Assembly: GCA_037388505.1 (NCBI GenBank)
Contig: JARRKC010000008.1
Location: 7,100-71,099 of the forward strand
Length of the DNA: 64,000 bases
Source: JARRKC01 sp037388505
Lineage (GTDB): Bacteria > Acidobacteriota > UBA6911 > RPQK01 > JAPXNP01
Direction: 5' to 3'
In this document: positions 24,619-33,400 of the stretch, piece after piece
How positions within the stretch are numbered: position 1 is the stretch's first letter
Layout of the letters: the number at the start of each line of letters is the position of its first letter
Translations under genes and position numbers: made by a program
Notes under the pieces: generated by a model
What the model saw: the letters and a program-made list of their open reading frames with translations, nothing else
Told to the model about the DNA's origin: nothing
Database searches by the model: none

Positions 24619-25626
24619 TCATACTTCGTGTCGAAAGGAAGCGGCGTCGCCGTAGGCCGCCAAAATCCGATCGATCTGAGCATTCTTCTCAGGCAGGATC
24701 CGCATCCGAGATGCGGACGACTCGAACCAGTGCACCGTGCGGCGTATGCCCTCTCTGAACGGGATCGTCGCCCGGAATCCAGGGACGAACCGTTTGATCT
24801 TCGTATTGTCGAACACGACGCTGTGAGCCTTATCGCCTCGGAGCGTCCCCTCCAGACCGGGCTCCACGGCGACGATGAAGTCCGATGCTATATGAACAAT
24901 CCGCGCCTCGACTCCGGCCGCCGCCGCGACGGCCTGATAGATCTGATCCCAGGTCAGGAGTTCGTCCGAGGTGATGTGAAACGCGTGCCCGATGGCTTGC
25001 TGATGACCGAGCAGACCCAAGAAGCCAAGGGCGAAATCATCGGCGTGGGTAATCGTCCAGAGGGAGGAACCGTCTCCATGCACGACGACTGGGTCTCCCC
25101 GCTTCATACGGTCGATGATCGTGTAGTTGTCCCAGCCTCCAATGGGGACCGGAATGACGGTTTCGTAGGTCAGCGAGGGCCTCACGATCGTGATGGGAAA
25201 CCCGTCTCGCCGATACGCCTCGACCAGTCGTTCCTCGCAAGCGATTTTGTTGCGTGCGTACTCCCAAAAGGGATTGGCCAGGGGCGTCGATTCCGTGATG
25301 ACGGGATGGGAGGGCGGCTTCTGGTAGACCGCGGCGCTGCTGATGAAGACGTACTGTGCGGTTCGACCGGTGAACAGTTCGAGATCCCGTTCGATGTCCC
25401 TCGGCTCGAAGGCAATCCAGTTGACGACCGCATCCCAGTGCTGATCCCGTAGCGCGTCCACCGCCTGCCGCCGATCTTCGATGTCGAGTGTCATCCGGTG
25501 GGCCGCCGGCAATTCGACAACGCGGTGCCCCCGAGTCAACAGGTGGAGGTCGATTCCCAGCTCGATTGCTCGGCGGCTGACCGCAGTGGAGATGTTGCCC
25601 GTCCCTCCAATGAAGAGAACTCTCAT
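24619..25626 (-). CDS. NAD-dependent epimerase/dehydratase (extended SDR)
   Basis: 335 aa. The nucleotide-binding motif FIGGTGNISTAVSRRAIELG (GxxGxxS type, slightly changed from GxxGxxG) and the strand DAVVNWIAF are followed by YVFISSAAVYQ (catalytic Ser region) and YARNKIACEERL, where the active-site YxxxK Tyr and Lys are kept. Other family pieces are IVRPSLTYE and AFHITSDELLTWDQIYQAVA. This resembles NAD-binding epimerases of unassigned substrate such as those annotated SDR family atypical/extended. It is the first gene of a two-gene operon with the methyltransferase fusion, so the pair probably modifies one small molecule. Confidence 0.85.
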   Translation of the reverse strand: MRVLFIGGTGNISTAVSRRAIELGIDLHLLTRGHRVVELPAAHRMTLDIEDRRQAVDALRDQHWDAVVNWIAFEPRDIERDLELFTGRTAQYVFISSAAVYQKPPSHPVITESTPLANPFWEYARNKIACEERLVEAYRRDGFPITIVRPSLTYETVIPVPIGGWDNYTIIDRMKRGDPVVVHGDGSSLWTITHADDFALGFLGLLGHQQAIGHAFHITSDELLTWDQIYQAVAAAAGVEARIVHIASDFIVAVEPGLEGTLRGDKAHSVVFDNTKIKRFVPGFRATIPFREGIRRTVHWFESSASRMRILPEKNAQIDRILAAYGDAASFRHEV

Positions 25627-25650
25627 GCCTGTGACCCCTCCTTGTAGTAA

Positions 25651-25701
25651 TTCTAACTGAGAAAGACGGGAACCGACCGCCCTGCACCGGTTCTAATTGA
25701 G
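25651..25701. promoter_or_regulatory. Two direct repeats TTCTAA(C/T)TGAG, 40 bp apart
   Basis: TTCTAACTGAG at 25651-25661 and TTCTAATTGAG at 25691-25701, in the divergent region between the epimerase gene (start 25626) and the TonB-like gene (start 25775). One mismatch in 11, spacing near four helical turns. A possible operator pair for either gene. Confidence 0.4.
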
Positions 25702-25774
25702 TAGGCGCCGAAAGTGGGGAATCTCGGATTCCCTCACCTCTCGAGAGGTCTCCCTTAAGAGAAAGGAGAGACCC

Positions 25775-26536
25775 ATGTTCGACCATCTCATCATCTCGTC
25801 CGATTTACGGCAACGCCGTCCGCCCCAGGTACTGGCATTCTCACTGTTCCTGCATGGATCCGTTCTGGCCGTTCTACTGGTCGCCCCCCTCCTGTTCTAT
25901 CAGCAACTCCCCGGTAGCGAACTGCTTACCCTTCTGATTCTCGATCGACCCGAGGTTCCCACACCTCCTGTTCCGCCACCGAGCCCGCCCCCTCAACCGG
26001 TGCCGGTGCTCCCGCACCTCGGCGAGCCCCTCGTCGTGAAACTCTCCGGCATGATGAAACCTCCTCCAGAGGCCATCCCCGCGGCGCCCGACGCCTCCGT
26101 GTTTCTCGATGATATCCCCTATCTCCCGCGGGACGCGGAGCTGCTTCGCTGGGGACCATCAGGAGGAGAGCGCCTCGCCGGTCTTCCGGAGGCGTGGGCC
26201 GCCAAGTGGCAACCGGCGCCTCCCCCGCCTCCGGCCACTCCTCGCAAAGAACCGCGGCATGTCAGCAGCGGCGTTCAGGCCGCCCGCCTCGTGCGCAAGG
26301 TCGAACCCGAATACCCTCCGCTTGCCGCGACGGCACGCATCCAGGGAATCGTGAGTTTGCAGGTCCGCATCGACGAGGAAGGCAGTGTGACATCTGTAGA
26401 GGTTTTGAGCGGCCACCGACTTCTGCGTGAAGCGGCCGTAGAGGCGGTTCGTCAGTGGAAGTACTCTCCAACGATCCTCAACGGAGAACCCTGGCCGGTA
26501 CTGGCCAACGTCACGGTCCGCTTCGTACTGAATTGA
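25775..26536 (+). CDS. TonB-family energy transducer-like protein
   Basis: 253 aa. A cytoplasmic N-terminus (about 20 residues) precedes one membrane anchor (VLAFSLFLHGSVLAVLLVAP). A proline-rich spacer follows (about 55-80 PTPPVPPPSPPPQPVPVLP; a second short one near 145), then a C-terminal TonB domain with KVEPEYPPLAATARIQGIVS, VRIDEEGSVTSVEVLSGHRL and AAVEAVRQWKYSPT. It would span the periplasm to activate outer-membrane receptors. I chose ATG 25775 because AAGGAGAG lies 6 nt upstream; the longer frame lacks one. No ExbB/ExbD genes are nearby. The TonB-dependent receptor at 47986 is a possible partner in the same genome, but no direct link is visible. Confidence 0.85.
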   Translation: MFDHLIISSDLRQRRPPQVLAFSLFLHGSVLAVLLVAPLLFYQQLPGSELLTLLILDRPEVPTPPVPPPSPPPQPVPVLPHLGEPLVVKLSGMMKPPPEAIPAAPDASVFLDDIPYLPRDAELLRWGPSGGERLAGLPEAWAAKWQPAPPPPPATPRKEPRHVSSGVQAARLVRKVEPEYPPLAATARIQGIVSLQVRIDEEGSVTSVEVLSGHRLLREAAVEAVRQWKYSPTILNGEPWPVLANVTVRFVLN

Positions 26537-26627
26537 TGAAGATCGGGTGGATCGACCCCGCCGGTTTCTGGCAGGATGGTCATATCTGTTCCGTATGATT
26601 CTGATCTCTACAGAACGGAGGATGGCT

Positions 26628-27746
26628 GTGAAACCGACGGTTAAACCAAACAATCCCAATTTCTCATCGGGACCGTGCTCCAAGCATCCCGGATTCTCAC
26701 TGGACGAGCTCAAGGATGCGCCGCTGGGCCGTTCTCATCGGGGCGATCGAGGGAAGGCCAAACTGACTGAGGCTATCGAGGACACCCGAGAACTGCTGGG
26801 ACTCCCTCCAGATTACCGGGTCGGGATCGTGCCGGCTTCCGACACGGGGGCATTCGAAATGGCCATGTGGTCGCTTCTGGGCCCTCGCGGCGTCGATGTG
26901 CTCGTCTGGGAATCGTTCAGCAAGGGCTGGGCGACGGACATTACGAAGCAGCTCAAACTCAACGACGTGCGCGTCCTCGAGGCGGGTTACGGCGAACTCC
27001 CGGATCTCGGAGAGGTCGATTTCAGCAATGACGTCGTGTTCGTCTGGAACGGCACGACATCCGGAGTGAAGGTGCCCAACGGCGACTGGATTGCCGACGA
27101 CCGCAAGGGCCTGACCCTTTGCGACGCCACCTCCGCGATATTTGCCATGGACCTCCCCTACGAGAAACTGGATGTCATCACCTACTCCTGGCAGAAGGTC
27201 CTTGGCGGCGAAGCGGCTCACGGCGTGCTGATTCTCTCGCCAAGAGCCGTTGAGCGAATCGTTTCGTACGATCCTCCCTGGCCCATGCCGAAGATCTTCC
27301 GCATGAAGAAAGGCGCCGAGCTCAATGAGGGGATCTTCAAGGGCTCCACGATCAACACCCCTTCGATGCTCGCGGTCGAAGATTATCTCGCGGCTCTCCG
27401 ATGGGCCGAAGGGGCCGGCGGACTCTCGAGCCTCATCCAGCGCAGCAACGCCAACCTTCGGGTCTGGGAAGATTTCGTGCGGACTCATGACTGGATCGAT
27501 TTCCTCGCAGAGACCCCCCAGACTCGCTCCAATACGAGCGTGTGTCTGAAGGTCGATTTGCCGGGCGACAAGGTCAAACAGATGGTCAAGCTCCTGGCGG
27601 ACGAAGCCGTGGCCTACGACTGCGGTTCGTATCGGGATGCGCCTGCGGGCTTGCGGTTCTGGTGCGGAGCGACGGTGGAGTCCTCCGACCTCGAGATCGT
27701 CACGAAGTGGCTCGAATGGGCCTACGACGAAGTCTGTGCGCGCTAG
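26628..27746 (+). CDS. serC: Phosphoserine aminotransferase
   Basis: PLP enzyme converting 3-phosphohydroxypyruvate and glutamate to phosphoserine, in serine biosynthesis. It is the variant of about 370-390 aa seen in alphaproteobacteria and some archaea rather than the E. coli type. Family pieces: NFSSGPCSKHPGFSLDELKD, GIVPASDTGAFEMAMWSLLG, FVWNGTTSGVKVPNGDWI, and the PLP-lysine region VITYSWQKVLGGEAAHGVL. GGAGG (26617-26621) abuts an ATG at 26622 but is 6 nt from the in-frame GTG at 26628, so GTG is the more likely start (372 aa). No serA or serB is adjacent. Confidence 0.92.
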   Translation: MKPTVKPNNPNFSSGPCSKHPGFSLDELKDAPLGRSHRGDRGKAKLTEAIEDTRELLGLPPDYRVGIVPASDTGAFEMAMWSLLGPRGVDVLVWESFSKGWATDITKQLKLNDVRVLEAGYGELPDLGEVDFSNDVVFVWNGTTSGVKVPNGDWIADDRKGLTLCDATSAIFAMDLPYEKLDVITYSWQKVLGGEAAHGVLILSPRAVERIVSYDPPWPMPKIFRMKKGAELNEGIFKGSTINTPSMLAVEDYLAALRWAEGAGGLSSLIQRSNANLRVWEDFVRTHDWIDFLAETPQTRSNTSVCLKVDLPGDKVKQMVKLLADEAVAYDCGSYRDAPAGLRFWCGATVESSDLEIVTKWLEWAYDEVCAR

Positions 27747-27846
27747 CGCCGTCCAGGCCGTTGGCTTGGTGACTGGGAGCTGTATCCAAGTGGGGATGCT
27801 GAGTTGACAGCCAGGATAAGACTGTCTCAACCGGCCCGCAAGACCA

Positions 27847-27875
27847 TTGACAGACCGCCTCCGATCGACTAATTT
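27847..27875 (+). promoter_or_regulatory. Sigma-70-type promoter for the XRE regulator
   Basis: TTGACA (27847-27852), a 17-bp spacer, then TAATTT (27870-27875), 28 nt before the ATG at 27904. This is the best two-box promoter match seen in the window. Confidence 0.6.
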
Positions 27876-27903
27876 TGGCAGAAGTTGGTAGGGGTGAGAA
27901 ACC

Positions 27904-28479
27904 ATGAATCACGGGTCCATCAATGATCTCGTTCGGGAGCGTATCCGGCGGTTGCGCACCGCCCGGGGGATCGGAGTCACGGAGTTGGCCGTGCGTGCAG
28001 GCATCCCGGTCAGTTCTTACGCCTCCCTCGAAAGCGGCGCCTACCGGATCACTCTCGACAATCTCTTTCGCATTCTGGGTGCTTTGGATGTGGGCATCGA
28101 GGATGTCTGGCCGATCGAACCGGAGGGCGTTCGCGTCACCGACGAAGCTCTGTACCTGAAGCGGGTCCAGGAGTTTCGCTTGAGCGAAATCGTCTCCCTG
28201 TCAGGTGCAGAAGGATGTGCCCTCTTTGCAGAGCGTGACGGGCACTGCTCGGCTGTTGCAGCCTCTCACCTGAGCGACACCCTGCTGGACCGTCTCATCC
28301 TCTATCTGGAACAGGGGCAGCAGCTCGGCGGAGGCCTGTGGTTTGAGCGGCGGTATCGGGACACTCGCTTTTACTTCTTCCTCCAGACGGAGACCTGCCC
28401 CGACTTTGTCCAAGCCATCATTCAGACCTACATGATCAACTGGAGCGCTTTGTTCGGTTCCGAACTAGCCGGCAAGTGA
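27904..28479 (+). CDS. XRE-family helix-turn-helix regulator, 191 aa
   Basis: A DNA-binding regulator. Residues 8-66 are a Cro/CI-type HTH: RERIRRLRTARGIGVTELAV, then AGIPVSSYASLESGAYRITL and NLFRILGALDVGIEDVWP. The remaining 125 residues form an effector or dimerisation domain with no family I recognise (EIVSLSGAEGCALFAERDGH, WFERRYRDTRFYFFLQTETC). It is not a Rgg/PlcR-type protein, because no TPR-like region is visible. It is preceded by a good sigma-70 promoter. It is convergent with a small membrane protein gene whose end overlaps its 3' end by 15 nt. It is the only DNA-binding protein near the paired TTCGG-N5-CCGAA sites at 28989 and 29882, so it is the natural candidate to bind them. 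Confidence 0.85.
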   Translation: MNHGSINDLVRERIRRLRTARGIGVTELAVRAGIPVSSYASLESGAYRITLDNLFRILGALDVGIEDVWPIEPEGVRVTDEALYLKRVQEFRLSEIVSLSGAEGCALFAERDGHCSAVAASHLSDTLLDRLILYLEQGQQLGGGLWFERRYRDTRFYFFLQTETCPDFVQAIIQTYMINWSALFGSELAGK

Positions 28480-28881
28480 TCGAACGATCACCAGTTCGAG
28501 CCGACCGAGAAGCATCAGGTCGGCAGCGCGACAGTGAATCAAGGCCTTGAGCTGGAGCAGATAGAAGACCCCGAAGAAGAGAAGTGCCAGAAGCGCGCTC
28601 GAAAGGCGAAGTTGCCCGCTTCGGACGAGCGTCCAAACGTCGTGCTTCAGCGAATCGGCGTACTCCCGAAAAACGTACAGCCGCGTCTTCGGATTCTTCA
28701 GCAGATGTTGGGTGTCAGGGGCTTCCAACAGTCGCACGATCGTTTGAAGATTCAAGTTCGCTTTCTCCAACCTAACGCGATCAGCTTCATCCAGGCTGAC
28801 CGTCCCGAGTCGGTTATACGCCAGGAACAGAAGGAGGAGGACGAAGAGGACGAGAACGTAAATTTGAATCGTGAGCAGCAT
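28465..28881 (-). CDS. Small membrane protein with two TM segments, 138 aa
   Basis: Function unknown. An N-terminal hydrophobic segment (about 3-21, IQIYVLVLFVLLLLFLAY), a charged middle (25-85, helical, RLEKANLNLQTIVRLLEAP), and a second membrane segment (about 92-112, SSALLALLFFGVFYLLQL) are seen. It could be a bitopic hairpin protein with a roughly 65-residue soluble loop. It lies downstream of two palindromes (28989-29035) placed about 110 nt before its start, and ends inside the XRE gene's 3' end on the other strand. The ribosome site is weak (GGAAG 2 nt from ATG). Confidence 0.65.
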   Translation of the reverse strand: MLLTIQIYVLVLFVLLLLFLAYNRLGTVSLDEADRVRLEKANLNLQTIVRLLEAPDTQHLLKNPKTRLYVFREYADSLKHDVWTLVRSGQLRLSSALLALLFFGVFYLLQLKALIHCRAADLMLLGRLELVIVRSLAG

Positions 28882-28988
28882 GACTTCCGTCTTGGTTACA
28901 ACTCCGTCTCCACCGGTCCACCCTTTCTACGCACGGCCGGCCGAACCCCCATAGCTTCCTCCAACAACCCGGTAGACCTGCAAGCAAA

Positions 28989-29035
28989 TTCGGTATTACC
29001 GAAAGCTGTCTGTCAAAACATTCGGGATCACCGAA
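28989..29035. promoter_or_regulatory. Paired TTCGG-N5-CCGAA operators (upstream pair of the 138-aa gene)
   Basis: TTCGGTATTACCGAA at 28989-29003 and TTCGGGATCACCGAA at 29021-29035, centres 32 bp apart. Both have perfect 5-bp arms. The same paired layout recurs at 29882-29928. Confidence 0.7.
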
Positions 29036-29102
29036 AAGCACCGTCAATTACCAACGGGGTCAGACAGCTTCGCGCCCTGCAGCTTATCCCTCGCAACCAC
29101 CC

Positions 29103-29828
29103 TCAACGTGGCAGGAGTGACCGCAGCAGCACCCGGAAACCCTGCTGGGTTTTCACATTCAGTTCACGTCGGGAAGGATCGAAACGGACCGGGTCACGCT
29201 CCCAGAGTGAGAACACGAGAACGATCAGCGCACCAGCATAGAGCGTTGGGACCAGGATCTGAAACAGGCGGGGCTGAATCTCCCCACTGAAGTAACTGAT
29301 AAAGTTCAATGACTGACAGCCGGTCAGGAGCCCCATACTGGTCAAGATTCCGCCCAGATTAGATCCCAGTTCAATCTCCCGGTGCTCCGCCACATAACAG
29401 AAGGCCAACACGCAGACCGCCATCTTGTAGACGAGGGAGACCGCCTGGAGACGGTCGAAAGGATTCGCATCCAGCCTGGCCACAGTCCACAGGACGGGGA
29501 CAACCAGCGCAAATGCGGCCAGCAGAAAGGATCTTGCCAACTTGATTCCCGCCGCGGACGAGGGAGCCAGGCAACGCAGCACATCGAAAAAGAACCAGGC
29601 ACCGATGAAGATCATCAATGTGTGCGAAGCATGGTACCAGACTCGATAGAAGGATGAACCGATCCCCAAGCTTGCGAGAATTGCACCTGACCCAAGGGCA
29701 TGTACGGCTGAAAATCCTACATAAAAGTAGAAAGCTTTGAAATTATCCCACAGATTCTCCATCCACCCCCGTGCCAGAATGACAAAGAGCAGAGCGGCGT
29801 TCAGCCAAGTCAGAGCTGCAAATTCCAC
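29103..29828 (-). CDS. Polytopic membrane protein, 241 aa
   Basis: Function unknown. About seven hydrophobic helices span almost the whole chain: 5-22 (LTWLNAALLFVILARGW), 32-52, 64-85 (YHASHTLMIFIGAWFFFDVL), 94-115 (SFLLAAFALVVPVLWTVARL), 128-146 (VYKMAVCVLAFCYVAEHR), 155-178 and 190-208 (ILVPTLYAGALIVLVFSL). A conserved-looking HASH motif and a C-terminal cytoplasmic tail are present. No transporter or enzyme family is recognised. The start lies 54 nt from a pair of TTCGG-N5-CCGAA sites, and it is divergent from a 59-aa secreted peptide gene that shares that control region. Confidence 0.75.
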   Translation of the reverse strand: MEFAALTWLNAALLFVILARGWMENLWDNFKAFYFYVGFSAVHALGSGAILASLGIGSSFYRVWYHASHTLMIFIGAWFFFDVLRCLAPSSAAGIKLARSFLLAAFALVVPVLWTVARLDANPFDRLQAVSLVYKMAVCVLAFCYVAEHREIELGSNLGGILTSMGLLTGCQSLNFISYFSGEIQPRLFQILVPTLYAGALIVLVFSLWERDPVRFDPSRRELNVKTQQGFRVLLRSLLPR

Positions 29829-29881
29829 GACTTAGAGACTAGGTCCACCGTAACTCCGGGTCAAGGAAAAACGGCCGGGCT

Positions 29882-29928
29882 TTCGGACATGCCGAAAGAA
29901 TCCTGCGAATTTCATCGGAAGTGCCGAA
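29882..29928. promoter_or_regulatory. Paired TTCGG-N5-CCGAA operators in a divergent promoter
   Basis: TTCGGACATGCCGAA at 29882-29896 and ATCGGAAGTGCCGAA at 29914-29928, centres 32 bp apart, exactly as in the pair at 28989-29035. The region serves the 241-aa membrane protein (minus) and the 59-aa peptide (plus). Confidence 0.7.
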
Positions 29929-29994
29929 ATATCGTGCCTTTCAAGGCTTCGCCTTCTAACCTCCCGCCAACAGCAACTTTGAGGGAGGTTCCAA

Positions 29995-30174
29995 ATGTAT
30001 CGCCTGTATTACTTAGCGTTCTTTCTCGCAGCCATGTTTGCATTTAGTACACCGACTGGGGATACCGGCTCCACGACGCCGCAAATTCAAGCTGCGCCGT
30101 CCGTATCGACCGTCTCTCCGGCCGACTGTTGTGCCGATCCCCCGCCACCACCTCCCCCCGGAGGTCGCGGATAG
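29995..30174 (+). CDS. Small secreted Pro-rich peptide, 59 aa
   Basis: A short gene with an excellent GGGAGG ribosome site before ATG 29995. The first 17 residues form a signal-peptide-like stretch (MYRLYYLAFFLAAMFAFS), followed by a Ser/Thr-rich part, a vicinal Cys pair (ADCCADP), a run of seven prolines and a GGRG end. No family is recognised. The signal sequence, the strong ribosome site and the shared operator region with a membrane protein make it more credible than a random frame. It may be an exported signal or an envelope peptide. Confidence 0.55.
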   Translation: MYRLYYLAFFLAAMFAFSTPTGDTGSTTPQIQAAPSVSTVSPADCCADPPPPPPPGGRG

Positions 30175-30240
30175 CCACCGGTTCCGGCAGGGAGGCTTCA
30201 AGACACTGCTCGGCAAGATTCCAGCGGATTGATATTTGTG

Positions 30241-30246
30241 TATAAT
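30241..30246 (+). promoter_or_regulatory. Probable -10 element upstream of the kinase gene
   Basis: TATAAT in an AT-rich patch (TTTGTGTATAATAGTTAT) within the 244-nt gap before the kinase gene. No convincing -35. The remainder of the gap (30175-30418) shows no gene; the leader would be about 165 nt. Confidence 0.4.
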
Positions 30247-30418
30247 AGTTATCTGGAATTAACAGCAGTGTCAGTGGACGCTTGCCGACGGGGTGGTGAG
30301 GCCATCGGAAATGACATCGATCTCGTTCTCACGGATGGAGAGATCTGAGCGGGACCGATGTCGGCCGTGGCCTCACAGTGATTCACTCATCGGTTGAGAG
30401 TCCTGGCGATGGGGCTCC

Positions 30419-33400
30419 ATGATCGGCCGGACTGTTTCCCACTATCGGATTCTTGCGGAGATTGGGCGGGGCGGTATGGGCATCCTGTACCGCGCCCGAG
30501 ATGAGCGCCTGGAACGTGACGTCGCCCTGAAATTTCTGTCTGAGTCCGTTGCGTCGGACGGGGCTGCGGGTGACCGCTTTCTCCGGGAAGCCCGAGCGGT
30601 TTCCGCATTGAATCACCCGTCGATCTGCACGATCTACGATATCGGCGAAGATGACGGCCGCCCCTTCTTGGTCCTGGAGCTGCTCGAAGGGGAGACCCTC
30701 CGCGAGGCCATTCGGCGCGGACCGTTGGGTGTCGATGCATTGCTGAGGATTGCCGTCTCAGTGCTGCAGGCCCTTCAGGCCGCCCACCAGAGGGGCATCA
30801 TCCACCGCGATATCAAGCCCGAAAACATTTTTCTGACGTCTGCATCCAGCGTCAAACTCCTCGACTTCGGTTTGGCCAAGCTGACCGATCAAAACCGCGC
30901 GCTCGCCGGCAACGCCACTGAACTGACCTTACCCGGTTCCCTGGTAGGAACCGTTTCCTATATGTCGCCCGAACAAGTTCGGGGAGAGCCGCTGGACGAG
31001 AGAACGGATCTCTATTCCTTCGGGATGGTGCTGTACGAGGCGGCTACGGGTCAGATTTCGACACGGAAAGAAACGGTTGCTGCGTCTATTTCGGCTGTCC
31101 TGCTGGAAGCGCCTCCCATGATCTCCGGCCAGCGCCCGGACCTTCCCCACGAGTTGAGTGAGCTGGTTTTCAGGGCCACCCGTAAGCCGGTCAACCAGCG
31201 CTTCCAAAGCGCGACGGAGATGCTCGACTGGATTGCAGGATTCTCCCCGGTCGGCGTGAGTTCGAATCCGGGCTCCTCTCCGGCGGTGATCCCTCGACGT
31301 TCCGAACCCGAAGTCGAGGCCACGGGCCAACGCCCCCTGGTCGGTCGTTTGAAGGAGTGTCGGATCCTACAGGACCTGCTCTCACAGAGCCGTTGCGGCC
31401 GGGGAAAGATGGTGTTGATCGAGGGAGAGCCGGGGATCGGCAAGACCTGCCTGCTCGAATACGTTCTCTCCTCGGCCGAAAGCGCCGGGATGCGGACCCT
31501 TTCCGGCCGCTGCTCGGAACTGGAGACGGGGACTCCCTTTCTGCCCTTCGTCGAAGTCCTCGAGCGCCTGACCCAAGAAACCGATTCCGGTTCCCTGCTG
31601 GAGTACCTCGGACCACTTGCTCCGGAGATCGGCCGGCTGACCCCTCGAATTCGGCGGGCACTCCCTGACATCCCCGCTCCCCTGGAGGTGCCCCCGGAGC
31701 GCGAACGCCACCTCCTGTTCAGCGCCGTCAAGGAGCTGATCGAGCGCCTCTGCCGCGAGCGGCCGGTCGTCTTGGCCCTGGAGGATCTCCATTGGTCTGA
31801 CGCCGCCACTTCGGCGCTGATCCAGCACATCGCCGTCGGACTCTCGTCCCTGCCTCTGCTCATTATCGGAACGCACCGACCTCACACCCTCGAACAGAAC
31901 AGCGCTTTCGCCGATACTCTGGGTGCTCTCCTGCGCCACCGTGTCATTCGACGGATGCCCTTGAGTTCGCTCAGTGATGCGGACGTCAATCTGCTCCTCT
32001 GCAGGCTGGCGGGCAGAGCCGTACCCCCCAACATCAGCCGATCGATCAACCAGATCACGGAGGGCAACCCTTTCTTCATCGAAGAGTTGTTCGATCATCT
32101 GCGCGACGAAGGTCTCCTGTTCGACGACAGTGGACGCTGGAAGACGGATCTCTCCCTCGAGGACTTTGGCGTGCCGCAGGGCATCCTTCTCGTTTTGAGC
32201 CGCCGTCTCGAGAGGCTCAGCGAAAGCACTCACGCGCTGCTTCGAACAGCCGCCGTGATGGGGCGAAGGTTCCGATTCGATCTGTTGACGAGTTGCCAGG
32301 AGAGTCCGCCCGCCGCTGTAATCGAAGCCCTCGAGGAAGCGGGCCGCCTGGGTTTGGTTTACCCGTGCAGCATGAACGGAGACATCGTCTATGCCTTCTC
32401 ACATGCGCTCGTTCGTCAAACCCTAATCGATCTGATGTCGCCCCCGCGACGACAGGCCGTCCATCTGCGCGTCGCTGATGCGCTCGAGTCCTTCAAGGAG
32501 GCCTTCGAGGAGCGGCCGGTCATCGAAATCGCCCATCATCTGACCGCGGCCGGTTCCATGGTCGGCGCGGCACGAAAGCTGCAATATCTCTCGCAGGCCG
32601 GCGACGAGACCTTGGCGAAGACCGCGTTTCAGGAGGCTGCGGGATTCTACGAGCGCGCCCTCGCTCTCGTCCCCGAGGATCCCGCTGTCCGAGGCGGTCT
32701 TCTCTTCAAGAAGGGACTGGCTCTGACCGGTCTGACCCGGTGGCAGGAAGCCCATGCAGCCTGGAGCGAGGCACTGGAGCTCCTCGAGACGGTGGGGGAT
32801 CGGATCCGTTTCGGGGAACTCTGCGACATCATGTCCAGCCAGCTCATCTGGCTTGGCCAGCTCGAGGCTGCCCATCGCATCAGCCGAAGGGGTATCACCA
32901 TCCTCGGTGACGCGGACGAAGTCCGTCGCGTTCGCTTGCTGGCCTGGGCCGGGCATTCTCGGAGTCAGGCCGGAAGGCTCGATGAAGGGGCTCCACTGAC
33001 GGACCGGGCGCTCGAAGAGGCCCGCCGGCTGCACGATTCGAGGCTGCTTGGATATCTGCTCACCCACAAGGCTTGTGAAGCCTTCTACCGCATGCGTTTC
33101 CAGGATGCGGCGGAGTCCGGAGAGCAGGCTTGCCGGTTGCTCGTGGGCTCCCCCTGGGATCATGTCGAGAGCAGCGTCTTCCGTCTTCTGGGGCTGCTCG
33201 GTATCGGCGAACTGGGGCGCGTGCGCGAAATCGCCCAGGACTCGATGGCAGCGGCGACACGGATCGGGCATCTCGCGAGTCTGTGGATGCTGAATCGGGT
33301 CCTGGGCATGGCTGACCTTCTCGAAGCGGGCGATCTCGATTCCTTCAAAGCGTTCGCCAGGCAGGACCTGGAATTCTGCCGTCAGGCGCACTTGAAGTGG

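Noticed and set aside
23050..25452. Long plus-strand open frame (800 codons)
   Set aside because: It runs through the minisatellite and antisense to two convincing minus-strand genes with clear SDR and methyltransferase motifs; its own product has no domain or signal.
27904..28479. Rgg/PlcR-type peptide-binding regulator
   Set aside because: Length is only 191 aa and the C-terminal part shows no TPR-like helices, so peptide sensing by that mechanism is not supported.
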